Translations under genes and position numbers: made by a program
The notes under the pieces: generated by a model
The model's database searches: none
What the model was told of the DNA's origin: nothing
Seen by the model: only the letters and a program-made list of their open reading frames with translations
Assembly (NCBI RefSeq): GCF_014696825.1
Contig: NZ_JACJQU010000003.1
Span: forward strand, 310,001 to 374,000
Direction of reading: 5' to 3'
DNA: 64,000 nucleotides
From: Anabaena sphaerica FACHB-251
Lineage (GTDB): Bacteria; Cyanobacteriota; Cyanobacteriia; Cyanobacteriales; Nostocaceae
Shown: in pieces, positions 17,571 through 27,772 of the stretch
Layout of the letters: each line of letters opens with the position of its first letter
Numbering within the stretch: position 1 is the first letter of the stretch

Positions 17571-19076
17571 TTACACATCTGCAATTAATCTAGCTTTTCT
17601 CAAGAAAAATTGTAGTACTGTTTCTTCACGGGAAATGATGTCTACTCTACCTGCCATTCCCAATTGAATGCGACACAGATTTTTCCCTTTACCTAAAACC
17701 AGGCTTTCTGGTTCAATTGTCACCTCATAAAAAGCACCTGGTACAGCTGCTTTCGGACTTGTATTGGCATGAGGAGTAGATCCATTTGTGCCATTTGTTG
17801 GGGGTGTAATGGCATCTGGAGAAATCCCCTCGACCTTACCGTTGAGAGTACCATAATCTGGGTATGGGCAAGCACTAACCCGCATTTGAGTTTTTTGCCC
17901 AATTTTGAGCTTATTTTTATCTTCAGATGCTACTGCTGCTTTGACAATCTGTTTAGCATTACTGGGGACGATCTGCAAAATTTCCTCACCAGCACGCACA
18001 GTTTGACCAGGGTTACGCAAGTTGATCTGAGAAATAATACCATCAGCCGTGGCAGCAATAGTGGTCTGATTTAGTTCAATTTCCACTTGTCTGAGTTCGC
18101 TAGTATCACGCTCTAGCTGTTTTTCAACTTCAATTCGTTGCTTAATCGTTAATTGACGTTCTTTTTCTAAAGCTGCCTTGTTACTTTCACCTGCTGCCTT
18201 TTCTTGGGCTATACGCTCAATAGCAATTTTTACTTCTGCATGACTGGGATTGATAGCAGCTTTGGTACGTTGCTTTCTAGTTATAGCAACATATACAGCT
18301 TGGTGTAACTTTTCAATTGTTTGTTTTTGCGCCTCAATAACTGATTTTTGGGCTTTTACTGCTTGTTCCTGTTGTTTAGTAGATAGTTGTGCTTCTTCCA
18401 CTTGATTTTTAGACAATGCTCCGGCTTGAGCTACACTCTCATATCGCTCTTGCTTTGATTTGGCTGTATTCCAAGCTGCTTCACCTGACTGTAGATTTGC
18501 TTGTTCTGTTTTTAATCTGGCTATGCCAATTTTTAATTCTTCTTGAGCAATTTGGACATTGGCTTGAGCTTCTTGGAGTTCAGCTACAGTGGTAATTTTT
18601 TTATCCTGATATTGTCGGATGCGATCGCTTAGTTCAGCTTCAGCAGCAGCAATAATACGATTAATTTTATCAGCTTCGGCGTTAATTTGAATATTCAGAT
18701 TTTGAATTTGAGCGTTGATTTGTACTAGTTGCAAATTCGCTTGCTGAATATTAGTTTGCAGTTGACTTTTTTTAGTTTGTAAGCGGGAGTCGTCAATAAT
18801 AGCGATCGCATCTCCGGTTTTAACAATTTGATTTTCTTTGGCATAAATCTGCATAACTTGACCTTCAGTGGACGCTTGCACAATTCGCAATTCCCCAGAG
18901 GGACGAACTACTGCTTGTCCTTTAACTGTCACCTTATATTTTGCTACTCCTGCCACTGGAATAGCTAATCCCAGAACACAAAGAATAAACAGTCCACCAT
19001 AGGTAGTCCAACGACTAATTGGTGGGAGAAATTCATCTACTTTAATTGGGCGTAGAAAATCTGTGTCCTTAGGCAT
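17571..19076 (-). CDS. HlyD-family membrane fusion protein (adaptor of ABC exporter)
   Basis: 501 residues. One N-terminal membrane helix (about 28-46) is followed by a lipoyl-like strand set (GQVMQIYAKENQIVKTGDAIAIID), a long alpha-helical coiled coil (about 85-330, Gln/Lys/Glu-rich), the second lipoyl half (ADGIISQINLRNPGQTVRAG) and a beta-barrel domain. HlyD proteins bridge inner-membrane ABC exporters to an outer-membrane TolC-type channel. The gene starts 64 bp after the ABC exporter, same strand, so it is its natural partner. No TolC homologue lies nearby. The barrel contains a Gly/Thr/Asn-rich loop (PPTNGTNGSTPHANTSP). Confidence 0.92.
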   Translation of the reverse strand: MPKDTDFLRPIKVDEFLPPISRWTTYGGLFILCVLGLAIPVAGVAKYKVTVKGQAVVRPSGELRIVQASTEGQVMQIYAKENQIVKTGDAIAIIDDSRLQTKKSQLQTNIQQANLQLVQINAQIQNLNIQINAEADKINRIIAAAEAELSDRIRQYQDKKITTVAELQEAQANVQIAQEELKIGIARLKTEQANLQSGEAAWNTAKSKQERYESVAQAGALSKNQVEEAQLSTKQQEQAVKAQKSVIEAQKQTIEKLHQAVYVAITRKQRTKAAINPSHAEVKIAIERIAQEKAAGESNKAALEKERQLTIKQRIEVEKQLERDTSELRQVEIELNQTTIAATADGIISQINLRNPGQTVRAGEEILQIVPSNAKQIVKAAVASEDKNKLKIGQKTQMRVSACPYPDYGTLNGKVEGISPDAITPPTNGTNGSTPHANTSPKAAVPGAFYEVTIEPESLVLGKGKNLCRIQLGMAGRVDIISREETVLQFFLRKARLIADV

Positions 19077-19140
19077 AGTTAGTTAAAAATTCACAATTAA
19101 TGAAGAGCCGCAGATCAAAATATCACCACCAACCTCTTTT

Positions 19141-21291
19141 CTAAAGAACATGATCTAAAAAGTCTAAATGTTCACCATCGACCTTATATAAATTTTCTGC
19201 TGTACCTTGAATTTTTAAACTTCCTTTTTCTAAAAACACAATCCAATTTGCACGTTTAATTACCTGAGAACGATGACTAATTAAAATAGTATTTTTACCA
19301 TGGCGATATTCTAAGAGCTTATTTAATATTTGGGCTTCACTTACTGGATCAAGTGCGCTGGTAGATTCATCTAAAATCAGCATAGGAGGATCAGTAACAA
19401 TTGCTCTAGCAATGGCTAATCGCTGTTTTTGTCCTCCAGAAAGATTAGCTCCAAATTCTCCTAAAACAGTGTGATATTTATCAGGCAATTCACTGATAAA
19501 TTCATCTGCACCAGTAATTTGACAAGCTTTTACAATGTCCTCAAAACTAATATGAGGATAACTAAAATGGAAATTATCAATAATAGAACGACTCCAAAAA
19601 TGTGGCTCTTGGGGAATTAAAATTACCTGTTGTCTTAGACATTCTAAAGAGATATCTTGTTGATTATAAATACCATAACGAATATTTCCTGATTGTGATT
19701 TATATAAACCAGTCATTAATTTTGATAAGGTACTTTTACCACAGCCAGATTTACCAATTAAAGCAATGACTTTACCTCCAGGAATAGTTACAGAAAAATC
19801 TTGTAATAAATCAACTCTACCTGTGTGGTGAAAATTAATTTTATGGCAAATAATATCTGTATTTTCAGGAATTTCTACCCACTGTTTTTTTAAATCATTT
19901 TCATCTTCTGGAGTCGCATCAATAACTTCTGTTAGTCGTTGAATAACTATTTGAGAAGTGATTAATTCATCTATTAAACCGATAGCAGAACTCAAAAAAC
20001 CGAAAAGATTGCCACTCATACCGTTATAAGCCATCAATTGTCCGATTGTTAAAGTCCGATTAATTACTAAATAACTACCAATCCAAAGAATGCCAATATT
20101 AATAAATGTCGAAAGAATACTTGTAACTGTACTGCTGTAAAGTCTTAGTTGCATATTAGTCCAGGACAGGTTGGCCAAACGACCAAAATTTCCTTGATAT
20201 TCTTCCCAGGCTTGGGGTGTAGCTTGGGTAGTTTTTAAGACTTGTACTCCCCGAAATGTTTCTACCAAAAAGCCTTGGTTTTCTGTACCAGAAACAATCA
20301 TTTTGCGGGTTTTCTGTCGCAGTGCTGGTAAAAAAAGCAAGTTCACAGCTGTAATTATGATAAATGCCAATATAGATGCTAAGGTTAACTCCCAAGTGTA
20401 AAAAAGCATAAAACCCAAGGAGACTACCGCAATAAAAAATTGACTGGGTAATCCCAGGACAATCTGCGAAACTAAGTTATTGATAGCGTGAACATCTGCA
20501 ATACGACTGACAACTTCCCCGCTACGTCGTCCTTCAAAATAAGATAGGGGTAAATGTAAGAGTTTGCGTCCGTATTCTAGGATTAGTCCTAATTGCAATC
20601 TTTGACTAAAATGACCGATGAGGTGAGATTGTACTAAATTAATGGAACTTCTAATTAAGTTCATGACGACAACGCCAATAGCGACAGTGGTTAATAGTTG
20701 GGTATCACCACGCACTAGAACATCATCGGTGAGTAATTGCATCATGAAGGGAGATGCGAGGGAAAGTAGACCAATAGCCATGTTGAGGGAAATGGCTTGG
20801 GCTATAATCAAGCGATAGGGGTAAACTCGTTGTAAATAACGCCCAAAACCAGCAATTTTATCTGATTCCTGTTCATAAAAGCGGGTTTCATCAGGAAGCA
20901 ATAGCAACATTACGCCATTATTCCAACCTGTGATTAACTCTTGATGAGTCAGGTAACGAATACCCACACCAGGGTCAGCAATTACATATTGTTTGCCTTT
21001 TTGCCCGTATAATACTACCCAGTGGTAGCCTTTCCAGTGAATAATGGCAGGTAGAGGAGTTTGATTCAATTGGTTAATGAGTTGAGGAGAGGCTTTAACT
21101 TGTCTAGCATGGAATCCCAAGGCTTCTGCGCCCCGTCTTAACCCCAATAAAGTAGTCCCTCTAGACCCAGTACCAACAGCTTCGCGCACCCGGTTGAGGG
21201 TAAATGTGCGTCCGTAGTGTTGGGAAATAGTGGCTAAAGCGGCTGCACCACAATCTTCTTCACTGTGTTGAAGGACTATTTTGTATTTCAT
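19141..21291 (-). CDS. C39 peptidase-containing ABC exporter
   Basis: 716 residues from ATG at 21291. The N-terminal C39 peptidase (about 1-130) has Cys14 in HSEEDCGAAALAT, His90 in KGYHWVVLYG and Asp106 in IADPGVG, so it should be active and cut after Gly-Gly leaders. A six-helix membrane domain follows (about 160-440). The nucleotide-binding domain has IGKSGCGKSTLSKL, LSGGQKQRLAIARA and MLILDESTSALD. The family couples leader removal to export. Three genes with Gly-Gly leaders lie directly upstream on the same strand, the evident substrates. Confidence 0.95.
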   Translation of the reverse strand: MKYKIVLQHSEEDCGAAALATISQHYGRTFTLNRVREAVGTGSRGTTLLGLRRGAEALGFHARQVKASPQLINQLNQTPLPAIIHWKGYHWVVLYGQKGKQYVIADPGVGIRYLTHQELITGWNNGVMLLLLPDETRFYEQESDKIAGFGRYLQRVYPYRLIIAQAISLNMAIGLLSLASPFMMQLLTDDVLVRGDTQLLTTVAIGVVVMNLIRSSINLVQSHLIGHFSQRLQLGLILEYGRKLLHLPLSYFEGRRSGEVVSRIADVHAINNLVSQIVLGLPSQFFIAVVSLGFMLFYTWELTLASILAFIIITAVNLLFLPALRQKTRKMIVSGTENQGFLVETFRGVQVLKTTQATPQAWEEYQGNFGRLANLSWTNMQLRLYSSTVTSILSTFINIGILWIGSYLVINRTLTIGQLMAYNGMSGNLFGFLSSAIGLIDELITSQIVIQRLTEVIDATPEDENDLKKQWVEIPENTDIICHKINFHHTGRVDLLQDFSVTIPGGKVIALIGKSGCGKSTLSKLMTGLYKSQSGNIRYGIYNQQDISLECLRQQVILIPQEPHFWSRSIIDNFHFSYPHISFEDIVKACQITGADEFISELPDKYHTVLGEFGANLSGGQKQRLAIARAIVTDPPMLILDESTSALDPVSEAQILNKLLEYRHGKNTILISHRSQVIKRANWIVFLEKGSLKIQGTAENLYKVDGEHLDFLDHVL

Positions 21292-21468
21292 TTTCTGGCG
21301 CAATTGTTGGGGCGAAAATTACAGTGAAAGAAATTGACTATATTGAGTGAGGATTTACGAAGAAAAACTATTTATTGAAGTGGCTAAAATGACTTCATGA
21401 TTTACTCGTTATCTAATCAAGGCTGGAATTTGAAGACTCCTGACTCCTATTCTTAACTAGCAATTTGA

Positions 21469-21840
21469 TTAGGAGTTTACCGGATACATATCAATATCGT
21501 CGGGACGAGCAGTATCAGAGTTGCTTTGAAATTCATATGTTTGCCCATTGGACAAAGTGTATGGTCTATAAATTAGTAAATTGGGACTTCCAGCGTACAT
21601 ATCGAACTCAATTCTTCTTCCACCGTCGGCAGGAAGATTGATTTCTTGACCTGGTTCCAGACGCATTGTATTTGTAGAACCATCTAATCTGTAAAGAACG
21701 AAACGTCCTATTCTATTTCTGATCGTAACAGATCCTCCAGAAATTATTTCCGCAGCTTGTTCATCAATTTCTTCCACCAAACCAAAATTTTCCAAGATGT
21801 TTTGGTTGTTTACTAGAGCTTTTACTGCTGTCATAGACAT
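21469..21840 (-). CDS. Gly-Gly leader precursor A, exported small protein
   Basis: 123 residues from the ATG at 21840, preceded by AGGAGA; upstream in-frame codons are the 5' leader. Residues 1-36 are a leader ending EEIDEQAAEIISGG, almost identical to the two neighbouring precursors. Cleavage after Gly36 leaves an 87-residue core without cysteine, rich in beta-prone residues, beginning SVTIRNRIGRFVLYRLDG and containing LSNGQTYEF near its end. The core is clearly related to that of precursor C. Export and maturation by the downstream C39 exporter are inferred. No modification enzyme is present, so the product is probably an unmodified small secreted protein of unknown role. Confidence 0.82.
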   Translation of the reverse strand: MSMTAVKALVNNQNILENFGLVEEIDEQAAEIISGGSVTIRNRIGRFVLYRLDGSTNTMRLEPGQEINLPADGGRRIEFDMYAGSPNLLIYRPYTLSNGQTYEFQSNSDTARPDDIDMYPVNS

Positions 21841-22001
21841 TTGATTTTCTCCTGAAAGTTTGTGTTTAGGAAATACGCTAAATATTTCTAAACTCCGACA
21901 CATTAGAGGATGTTTGGAAACTTTTTTGTGTGGTAATCTAAGACTTGGAGAAACCCCTCAACCGCAGTGGTTCTCCTTAAAAGGGTGACGTTGAGTAATT
22001 T

Positions 22002-22023
22002 ATCCCCCTTTTCACAGGGGGAT
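22002..22023. other. Hairpin between precursor genes
   Basis: ATCCCCC (22002-22008) pairs with GGGGGAT (22017-22023). A second imperfect stem, GGAGAAACC/GGTTCTCC, lies at 21947-21976. There is no U-tract, so these look like intergenic repeat hairpins or mRNA-processing/stability elements rather than terminators. Confidence 0.45.
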
Positions 22024-22062
22024 GAGGGGATCTGAATTAAACTTGATACTTTTGACAATACC

Positions 22063-22362
22063 TTAGCCAAATACAAAATTACCCTGATTAATAGGTAAAG
22101 GTTGGTTAGGGGCTGGTAAAAGGGGGTTAGAATCAGAGACAGATTCTGGATGTGTAATTATAGGGTCTGGTAGATCTTCATCGTCGACTGGAGTGATGTC
22201 GTTTTCGTCATCTTCAAAACTAGATATTCCTGTATTCAACAAATTGACAGATTGACCACCAGAAATTATTTCTGCGGCTTGTTCGTCAATTTCTTCTACC
22301 AAAGCAATATTTTCTAAAATACTTTGGTTGCTTAACAAGGTTTTTGCGATGGTAATAGCCAT
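22063..22362 (-). CDS. Gly-Gly leader precursor B, acidic core
   Basis: 99 residues, ATG preceded by AGGAGA. The leader, residues 1-36, starts MAITIAKTLLSNQSILENIA and ends EEIDEQAAEIISGG, like its neighbours. The 63-residue core is different: acidic and proline-rich (FEDDENDITPVDDEDLPDP, then LLPAPNQPLPINQGNFVFG), with no cysteine and predicted to be disordered. Sharing only the leader with A and C is the pattern expected when one exporter serves unrelated cargos. The role is unknown. Confidence 0.8.
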   Translation of the reverse strand: MAITIAKTLLSNQSILENIALVEEIDEQAAEIISGGQSVNLLNTGISSFEDDENDITPVDDEDLPDPIITHPESVSDSNPLLPAPNQPLPINQGNFVFG

Positions 22363-22534
22363 TTAAGTTTCTCCTGAAATTGAGTTTAGTTCATTGCTCA
22401 ATACTTATCGGTTCAACGCAAAACAAAAAATGAAATTACGTAGCGACTGTCTTGAATCTCAAGCTATCGCTAGAAAAATTATTAACCGAGCAGTATTGGT
22501 TCATTGGTAGTTAATTTAAAATCCCAGATTGATG

Positions 22535-22900
22535 TCAATCCCAATCTTGATCATAGATATCAATCCAATTGCCACTGCTATTTTGTGGATCGCGTTTAAA
22601 TTCATATGTGTGACCATCTTCCAGGTCATAATCTCTCACTCTTACTCGTTCGTCTCGAATATCTCTATCAAATCTAAGCTCCCCATCCAGTTGGGTTACT
22701 ATTCTTTGTGTTGCTCCGGCTTTTATTACAGTTGATACGCCATCGATTGAGTAAGTAACCGGCTGATTTGTTGTATTTTTAATGGTAACGTACCCACCAG
22801 AAATTATTTCCGCAGCTTGTTCGTCAATTTCTTCACCCAAAGCAAAATTTTGTAAGATGCTTTGGTTGTTTAGCAGAGCTTTTTCTAGCGTCATGGCCAT
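22535..22900 (-). CDS. Gly-Gly leader precursor C, exported small protein
   Basis: 121 residues from ATG at 22900 with AGGAGA upstream. Leader residues 1-36 end EEIDEQAAEIISGG. The 85-residue core starts YVTIKNTTNQPVTYSIDG and contains LEDGHTYEFKRD and DIYDQDWD. It aligns with core A along its length (VTI-x-N, V-x-Y-x-x-DG, FD, Y-x-L-x-x-G-x-TYEF, DI-x-x-Y). No cysteine. The 5' untranslated region (GCGTATTTCCTAAACAC then AGGAGAAAATCA) matches that of precursor A, indicating duplication of the gene with its leader region. It is the first gene of the inferred transcription unit. Confidence 0.82.
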   Translation of the reverse strand: MAMTLEKALLNNQSILQNFALGEEIDEQAAEIISGGYVTIKNTTNQPVTYSIDGVSTVIKAGATQRIVTQLDGELRFDRDIRDERVRVRDYDLEDGHTYEFKRDPQNSSGNWIDIYDQDWD

Positions 22901-23333
22901 CTGATTTTCTCCTAAAAGTGGGTGTTTAGGAAATACGCTCAATATTTATAACCTTGATATCATATATAGCAGTATGCACTTGAATGAGATACAGAATTTA
23001 CCTAAAAAACCATACGCCAAAGGACTTTCAACTCTGTTCCCTGTTAAGAGTTACCTGTTCCCTGCTATAAGATATTGTTAACCCCTCTTTGTTTAGCATA
23101 TTAGGAAAAACAATATTTGTAAATACAAATTATACAATTTTTATGCTTTCTTTTGCTTTTCACGTCGTTTCGATATCAGCGCCTTCTGCCTTGCAACTTT
23201 CATACGCGAAACGAACAGCGATAGCACACAAGAACTAAATTTAGAACAGATTTAATTAAGACTAAATGAAAAATCAGGCTTTGATCTCGCTACCATGCTA
23301 TATCAATTTGGTCGTGAGAATAGAGCCTGACAA
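22901..23333. other. Upstream region of the exporter locus
   Basis: Promoter-bearing gap between the precursor operon and the dnaJ-like gene. It holds degenerate TGTTCCC repeats near 23035-23070. A tiny minus-strand frame (MKVARQKALISKRREKQKKA, near 23139-23201) lies in a stretch that looks like repeat sequence. No other gene is seen. Confidence 0.5.
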
Positions 23334-24332
23334 TTAAATTAAATCAGCCCGCGGTTTAAAGGTTTCAATGTCCCGCAATTTTTCGTAAAGCTGTCTTTCT
23401 TCCTCTGTAATATTTTTAGGTGTAACTATTTGAATTTCTACTAATTGATCACCACGTTTACCGTTTTCACCAGGATAGCCTTTATTCGCCAACCGAAATC
23501 TTTGTCCTGATCTAACTGCTGGAGGAATGGTCATTTTCACTGGACCATCTAGGGTTGGTGCTTCAACTTGTCCTCCTAAGACTGCTTCACTGGGAGTCAC
23601 AGGCACTTGACAGAAGATATTTGCACCTTCTAGTTTAAATAACGGATGAGGGTCAACGGTAATTTTTAAGTATAAATCTCCACCACCAATGCCTTGATTT
23701 CGCAAGCGGATGGTTTGACCGGTTACCATAGCAGGGGGCATGGTTACTTCGAGCGATCGCCCATCTTCTAAGCGTATTCTTTCATTACCACCTTGATATG
23801 CTTTTTCTAGTGGTAGGGTTAATCTAGCTTCTATATCTCGGCGATTGGTACGAGGTGGGGTGCTAACTGTATAAGCAACTTTGGTTCTGGGAGTCCGAAA
23901 CGGGTCACTAGTCGTTGTACTACCTGGGGTAGTTCTGGTATCTTTGCGACTGCTAACACCTATGACTTGATTAATAAAACTTTCAAAATCAGGAAACTCG
24001 CTCGGATCTACTTCTTGATTACTACGACCGTTGTTAGGGCGATTATCTCCCCATCCTTTCGGTTTTGGTGACTGTTTACCACCAGCAAAGCCTTTTTGTT
24101 TCCAGTAGCGGCTAAACTGATCGTATTGCGATCGCCGACTCGGATCGGAAAGGATTTCATAAGCCTCACCGATAGTCTTAAATTTTTCTTCTGCTTCCTT
24201 GTTACCAGGATTGAGATCAGGGTGATATTGCCTTGCTAACCTGCGATAAACCTTTTTAATTTCTTCGCTAGATGCTTCTTTATTTACTCCCAAAATCTCG
24301 TAATAATCGCGGAAATTCTGTAAATTTTGCAT
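23334..24332 (-). CDS. CbpA/DnaJ-type co-chaperone without zinc finger
   Basis: 332 residues. The J domain (1-75) has [20 protein letters not shown] and [10 protein letters not shown] (HPD). A Gly/Lys-rich and Ser/Thr-rich linker (about 85-165) follows. Then there are two client-binding domains (DnaJ_C, about 168-320: [53 protein letters not shown]). The CxxCxGxG zinc region is missing, so it is a class B J protein. It is downstream of dnaK on the same strand with 161 bp containing heptamers between them, and presumably works with that DnaK. Confidence 0.9.
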   Translation of the reverse strand: MQNLQNFRDYYEILGVNKEASSEEIKKVYRRLARQYHPDLNPGNKEAEEKFKTIGEAYEILSDPSRRSQYDQFSRYWKQKGFAGGKQSPKPKGWGDNRPNNGRSNQEVDPSEFPDFESFINQVIGVSSRKDTRTTPGSTTTSDPFRTPRTKVAYTVSTPPRTNRRDIEARLTLPLEKAYQGGNERIRLEDGRSLEVTMPPAMVTGQTIRLRNQGIGGGDLYLKITVDPHPLFKLEGANIFCQVPVTPSEAVLGGQVEAPTLDGPVKMTIPPAVRSGQRFRLANKGYPGENGKRGDQLVEIQIVTPKNITEEERQLYEKLRDIETFKPRADLI

Positions 24333-24350
24333 AGTGGTTTATTTAAATGT

Positions 24351-24389
24351 CAGTGGTCAGTGGTCAGTGGTCAGTGGTTAGTGGTCAGT
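24351..24389. repeat. Heptamer array GTGGTCA
   Basis: Five tandem GTGGTCA/GTGGTTA units between dnaK and the J-protein gene. Confidence 0.85.
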
Positions 24390-24493
24390 TGTGCTTCTAC
24401 TGATCTCTGACCCTGCATAACGTTGAAATTAGATTTTAGAAAGAAATTAAACTGTTAATAAATCCTCCCTAAAATCTAAAATCCCAAATTCCT

Positions 24494-26569
24494 TTACAAC
24501 CAATCATCATCATCATCCCAGTTATCCTGGTAGCTGGGACGGCTTCTGCGTGGTGGCGGACTATCATAGGGAGAAGAACGATTTTCTCGACCATAGTCTC
24601 TACCATAGTCTTTACCAGAGTCCCGGTTATAGTCTCTGTTATTAGAATCTCTTTGCCGATAAGTTTCTCTGGGAGAATAATCTCGTTCCCGTTCTTTATC
24701 ACCAGTGAAGATGTCACGGATAGCACCAAATAAGTCTTCGTCTTCATCTTCAGCATAATACTCACGGACTTCTCGATTTAGCTCATAGAGAGCATCTTGC
24801 AAGTCAGAGTAAGCCTGATCAATGCCACGATCATCATCATCTTTTAAACTATCTCGCAGTTCGCGGCAAATATTGTCAATGCGTTGACGACGGTTGCGGG
24901 CAAACTGCATTCCCATTTCTAAGGCTACTTCCCGCAGTTGCCTTTCCGCTTGTAAAATCAACGCTTCGGAACGAGTCCGCTTTTCTACCCGTTCTTTCCG
25001 TTCCCGGTCGATATCAGCATATTTCTGAGCATCCTGAATCATTCTCTTAACTTCCGATTCACTCAAGGTAGAAGCGCCTTGAATTGTGATACTCTGCTCT
25101 CTGCCAGTGGTGCGATCTAAAGCCGTTACCTGTAAAATACCGTTGGCATCAATATCAAAAGATACTTGAACTTGGGGTATACCTCTGGGTGCAGGTGGGA
25201 TACCATACAGCTTGAACCTTCCCAAGGATTTGTTATCTGCTGCCATTTCCCTTTCCCCCTGGACAACGTGAATTTCTACACTGTTTTGGTTATTTTCAGA
25301 GGTAGAAAAGATATCCGAGCGCCGTACTGGTATAGTCGTGTTCCGGGGAATGAGTTTTTTCATTACGCCACCGATGGTTTCTAATCCCAACGATAAGGGT
25401 GTGACATCCAAGAGTAGTACATCCTTCATTTCCCCAGCGAGAATGCCTGCTTGAATAGCTGCACCCACAGCTACCACTTCATCAGGGTTGACATTTTCGC
25501 TGGCTTCAATGCCAATTAAGTCCTGTACTAGCTGTTTCACCATTGGCATTCTGGTTGAACCACCTACTAGTACAACTTCTTCGATATCTACAGGGGAGAG
25601 TCCGGCATCTTTTAGCGCCCGTTTTACTGGTGTGCGTATCCGACTGATTAAGTCAGTACATAAACCTTCAAACTGCGATCGCGTCAGACGTGTTTCTAAA
25701 TGTTTTGGACCATCCTCTGTAGCGGTGATGAAGGGTAAGTTAATATCAGTGACGCTGACGGCAGAAAGTTCAATTTTGGCTTTTTCTGCTGCTTCCATTA
25801 AACGTTGCAAAGCTTGGCGATCGCGTCTTAAATCTACCCCTTCTGTCTCTAAAAATTGCTCCGCTAACCAATCAACTATTTTTCTGTCAAAATCATTACC
25901 ACCTAATTGCGTATCTCCACTAGTGGCTTTAACTTCAAATATGCCGTCACCTACTTCCAGAATCGACACATCAAAAGTACCACCACCCAAGTCAAAAACT
26001 AAGATGGTTTCTAGATCACCTCGATCTAATCCGTAAGCCAAAGAAGCCGCTGTTGGTTCATTGAGAATGCGTAGCACTTCTAAACCGGCTATTCTGCCAG
26101 CATCGCGAGTGGCTTGGCGTTGAGAATCATTAAAATAAGCAGGAACAGTAATTACAGCCCCGGTGACAGGTTCTCCCAAATAACGACTAGCGTCATCTGC
26201 CAATTTCTTCAGCACCATAGCTGAAATTTCTTCGGGGGCAAATTCTTTATTTAACCGAGGACAGGCAACTTTAATACTGCCCATTTCATCCTTACGAATA
26301 GTGTAGGGTACACGCTTGGAATCGGGGTTTAATTCACCATACCTACGCCCAATGAAACGTTTAACTGCAAAAAAGGTATTTTGGGGATTAAGAACCGTTT
26401 GCCGTCTTGCCATCTGCCCAACCACCCTTTCGCCTTCTTTGCTGAACCCGACAACAGAGGGGGTGGTTCGCATACCTTCAGCATTGGCAATTACCACCGG
26501 CTTGCCACCCTCCATCACGGCGACTACTGAGTTGGTTGTACCCAAGTCGATGCCGACTACCTTGCCCAT
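24494..26569 (-). CDS. dnaK: DnaK (Hsp70), with charged low-complexity C-terminus
   Basis: 691 residues. The ATPase domain is complete: [64 protein letters not shown]. The substrate-binding domain begins around residue 390. After the helical lid, the last ~75 residues are an Arg/Asp/Tyr/Ser-rich tail ending [13 protein letters not shown], instead of the EEVD-like ending of canonical DnaK. Cyanobacteria have several DnaK paralogues, and length and tail suggest a DnaK1-like rather than the main DnaK2; this assignment is inference. The J-protein gene lies downstream. Confidence 0.93.
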   Translation of the reverse strand: MGKVVGIDLGTTNSVVAVMEGGKPVVIANAEGMRTTPSVVGFSKEGERVVGQMARRQTVLNPQNTFFAVKRFIGRRYGELNPDSKRVPYTIRKDEMGSIKVACPRLNKEFAPEEISAMVLKKLADDASRYLGEPVTGAVITVPAYFNDSQRQATRDAGRIAGLEVLRILNEPTAASLAYGLDRGDLETILVFDLGGGTFDVSILEVGDGIFEVKATSGDTQLGGNDFDRKIVDWLAEQFLETEGVDLRRDRQALQRLMEAAEKAKIELSAVSVTDINLPFITATEDGPKHLETRLTRSQFEGLCTDLISRIRTPVKRALKDAGLSPVDIEEVVLVGGSTRMPMVKQLVQDLIGIEASENVNPDEVVAVGAAIQAGILAGEMKDVLLLDVTPLSLGLETIGGVMKKLIPRNTTIPVRRSDIFSTSENNQNSVEIHVVQGEREMAADNKSLGRFKLYGIPPAPRGIPQVQVSFDIDANGILQVTALDRTTGREQSITIQGASTLSESEVKRMIQDAQKYADIDRERKERVEKRTRSEALILQAERQLREVALEMGMQFARNRRQRIDNICRELRDSLKDDDDRGIDQAYSDLQDALYELNREVREYYAEDEDEDLFGAIRDIFTGDKERERDYSPRETYRQRDSNNRDYNRDSGKDYGRDYGRENRSSPYDSPPPRRSRPSYQDNWDDDDDWL

Positions 26570-26839
26570 GCGTTCCTCTTCTCCTGGTGCGTGTATTACT
26601 ACATCTATACATTATGATTGGGTAGCATTGCCTCTAGCTTGCTGCTCAATGATGAAAACCGCCCAATGGTATAATTATCATCATTAATTCCATAATTTAG
26701 AGAAATTTTAGCTTAAGGTGCTACTTGCCAAACTAGGATAGCATTTGAAGAGAGGGAATAGGCAAAAGGCACTCTTGCAAGAGGCTGTGAAAAATAAACC
26801 GCGATAACTAATAACTGACCCATCTCCCCAATTCCTAAT

Positions 26840-27688
26840 TTGACTTTAAAACAAAGATTACAAAATCATCTGCAAGAGATAGCACGGGAACGTGATCCTT
26901 ATATGGCGAGTGCGGGACATTTCTTTGTCCAAGAATACATTCGCCAACAATTTGCCCAGTGGGGAAGTGTGGAAATCCACACCTTTCTAGTGGGGAGTAA
27001 AAGCTGTAATAACCTGATTTTAAATTTACCTGCCCAACCGAAAAAAGAGAAGACAAATTTACCACCTATTTTAATTGGCGCTCATTATGATGGTATACCC
27101 GGTACAGTCGCTGCTGATGATAATGCTACTGGGGTGGCAGTTTTATTAGAATTTGCCAAAAATTTCGCCCAAGCACCCGCTAGATATCCTTTGCGACTGG
27201 TTGCTTTTGATATGGAGGAATATGGTTTATTGGGTAGTGCTGACTATGCAGCTTTGTTGCGCCAACAAGGACAGCCTTTACGCTTAATGATATCTTTAGA
27301 AATGTTAGGCTATCGTGATTCTATTCCAGGTTCGCAAAGATATCCCGCTTTTTTAGATAAATTTTACCCAAATACTGGAGATTTTATTGCTTTAATTGGT
27401 AATTTGCGGACTTTGGGGGATTTAATAAGTTTGAGTCGCAGTATTCACCAAGTGGGTGTACCTAGTCAATGGCTACCAGTGCCAAATCGGGGTTTACTGG
27501 TTCCCCAAACCCGACTTAGTGATCATGCACCATTTTGGGATCAAGGTTATCCAGCAATGATGGTGACAGATACGGCATTTTTGCGAAATCCCAATTATCA
27601 CAAACCGAGTGATACTATTGCTAGTTTGGATTTAGATTTTCTGACTGGTGTTTGTGAGGGTTTGGAAAGGGGGATTAGGCGGTTGTAA
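26840..27688 (+). CDS. M28-family metallopeptidase
   Basis: 282 residues from a TTG start (MTLKQRLQNHL). The dizinc site residues are visible: His in LIGAHYDGIPGT, the bridging Asp in VAADDNATGVAVLL, Glu-Glu in AFDMEEYGLLGS, Asp after VTDTAF and His near NYHKPSDT. M28 enzymes are aminopeptidases or related hydrolases (glutaminyl cyclase-like). No signal peptide is seen, so it is probably cytoplasmic. It is divergent from dnaK. The TTG start lacks a strong ribosome-binding site, so the exact N-terminus is not certain. Confidence 0.88.
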   Translation: MTLKQRLQNHLQEIARERDPYMASAGHFFVQEYIRQQFAQWGSVEIHTFLVGSKSCNNLILNLPAQPKKEKTNLPPILIGAHYDGIPGTVAADDNATGVAVLLEFAKNFAQAPARYPLRLVAFDMEEYGLLGSADYAALLRQQGQPLRLMISLEMLGYRDSIPGSQRYPAFLDKFYPNTGDFIALIGNLRTLGDLISLSRSIHQVGVPSQWLPVPNRGLLVPQTRLSDHAPFWDQGYPAMMVTDTAFLRNPNYHKPSDTIASLDLDFLTGVCEGLERGIRRL

Positions 27689-27772
27689 GGAAGTGGAAGT
27701 TAAAAATAAACTATTCAAAAATCTCTAACGATTAAACTCACTGGCGCAAAACATTTAATAACCCATCAATTT

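Noticed and set aside
25488-26036. 182-codon plus-strand frame opposite dnaK
   Set aside because: Shadow of a highly conserved coding sequence on the other strand.
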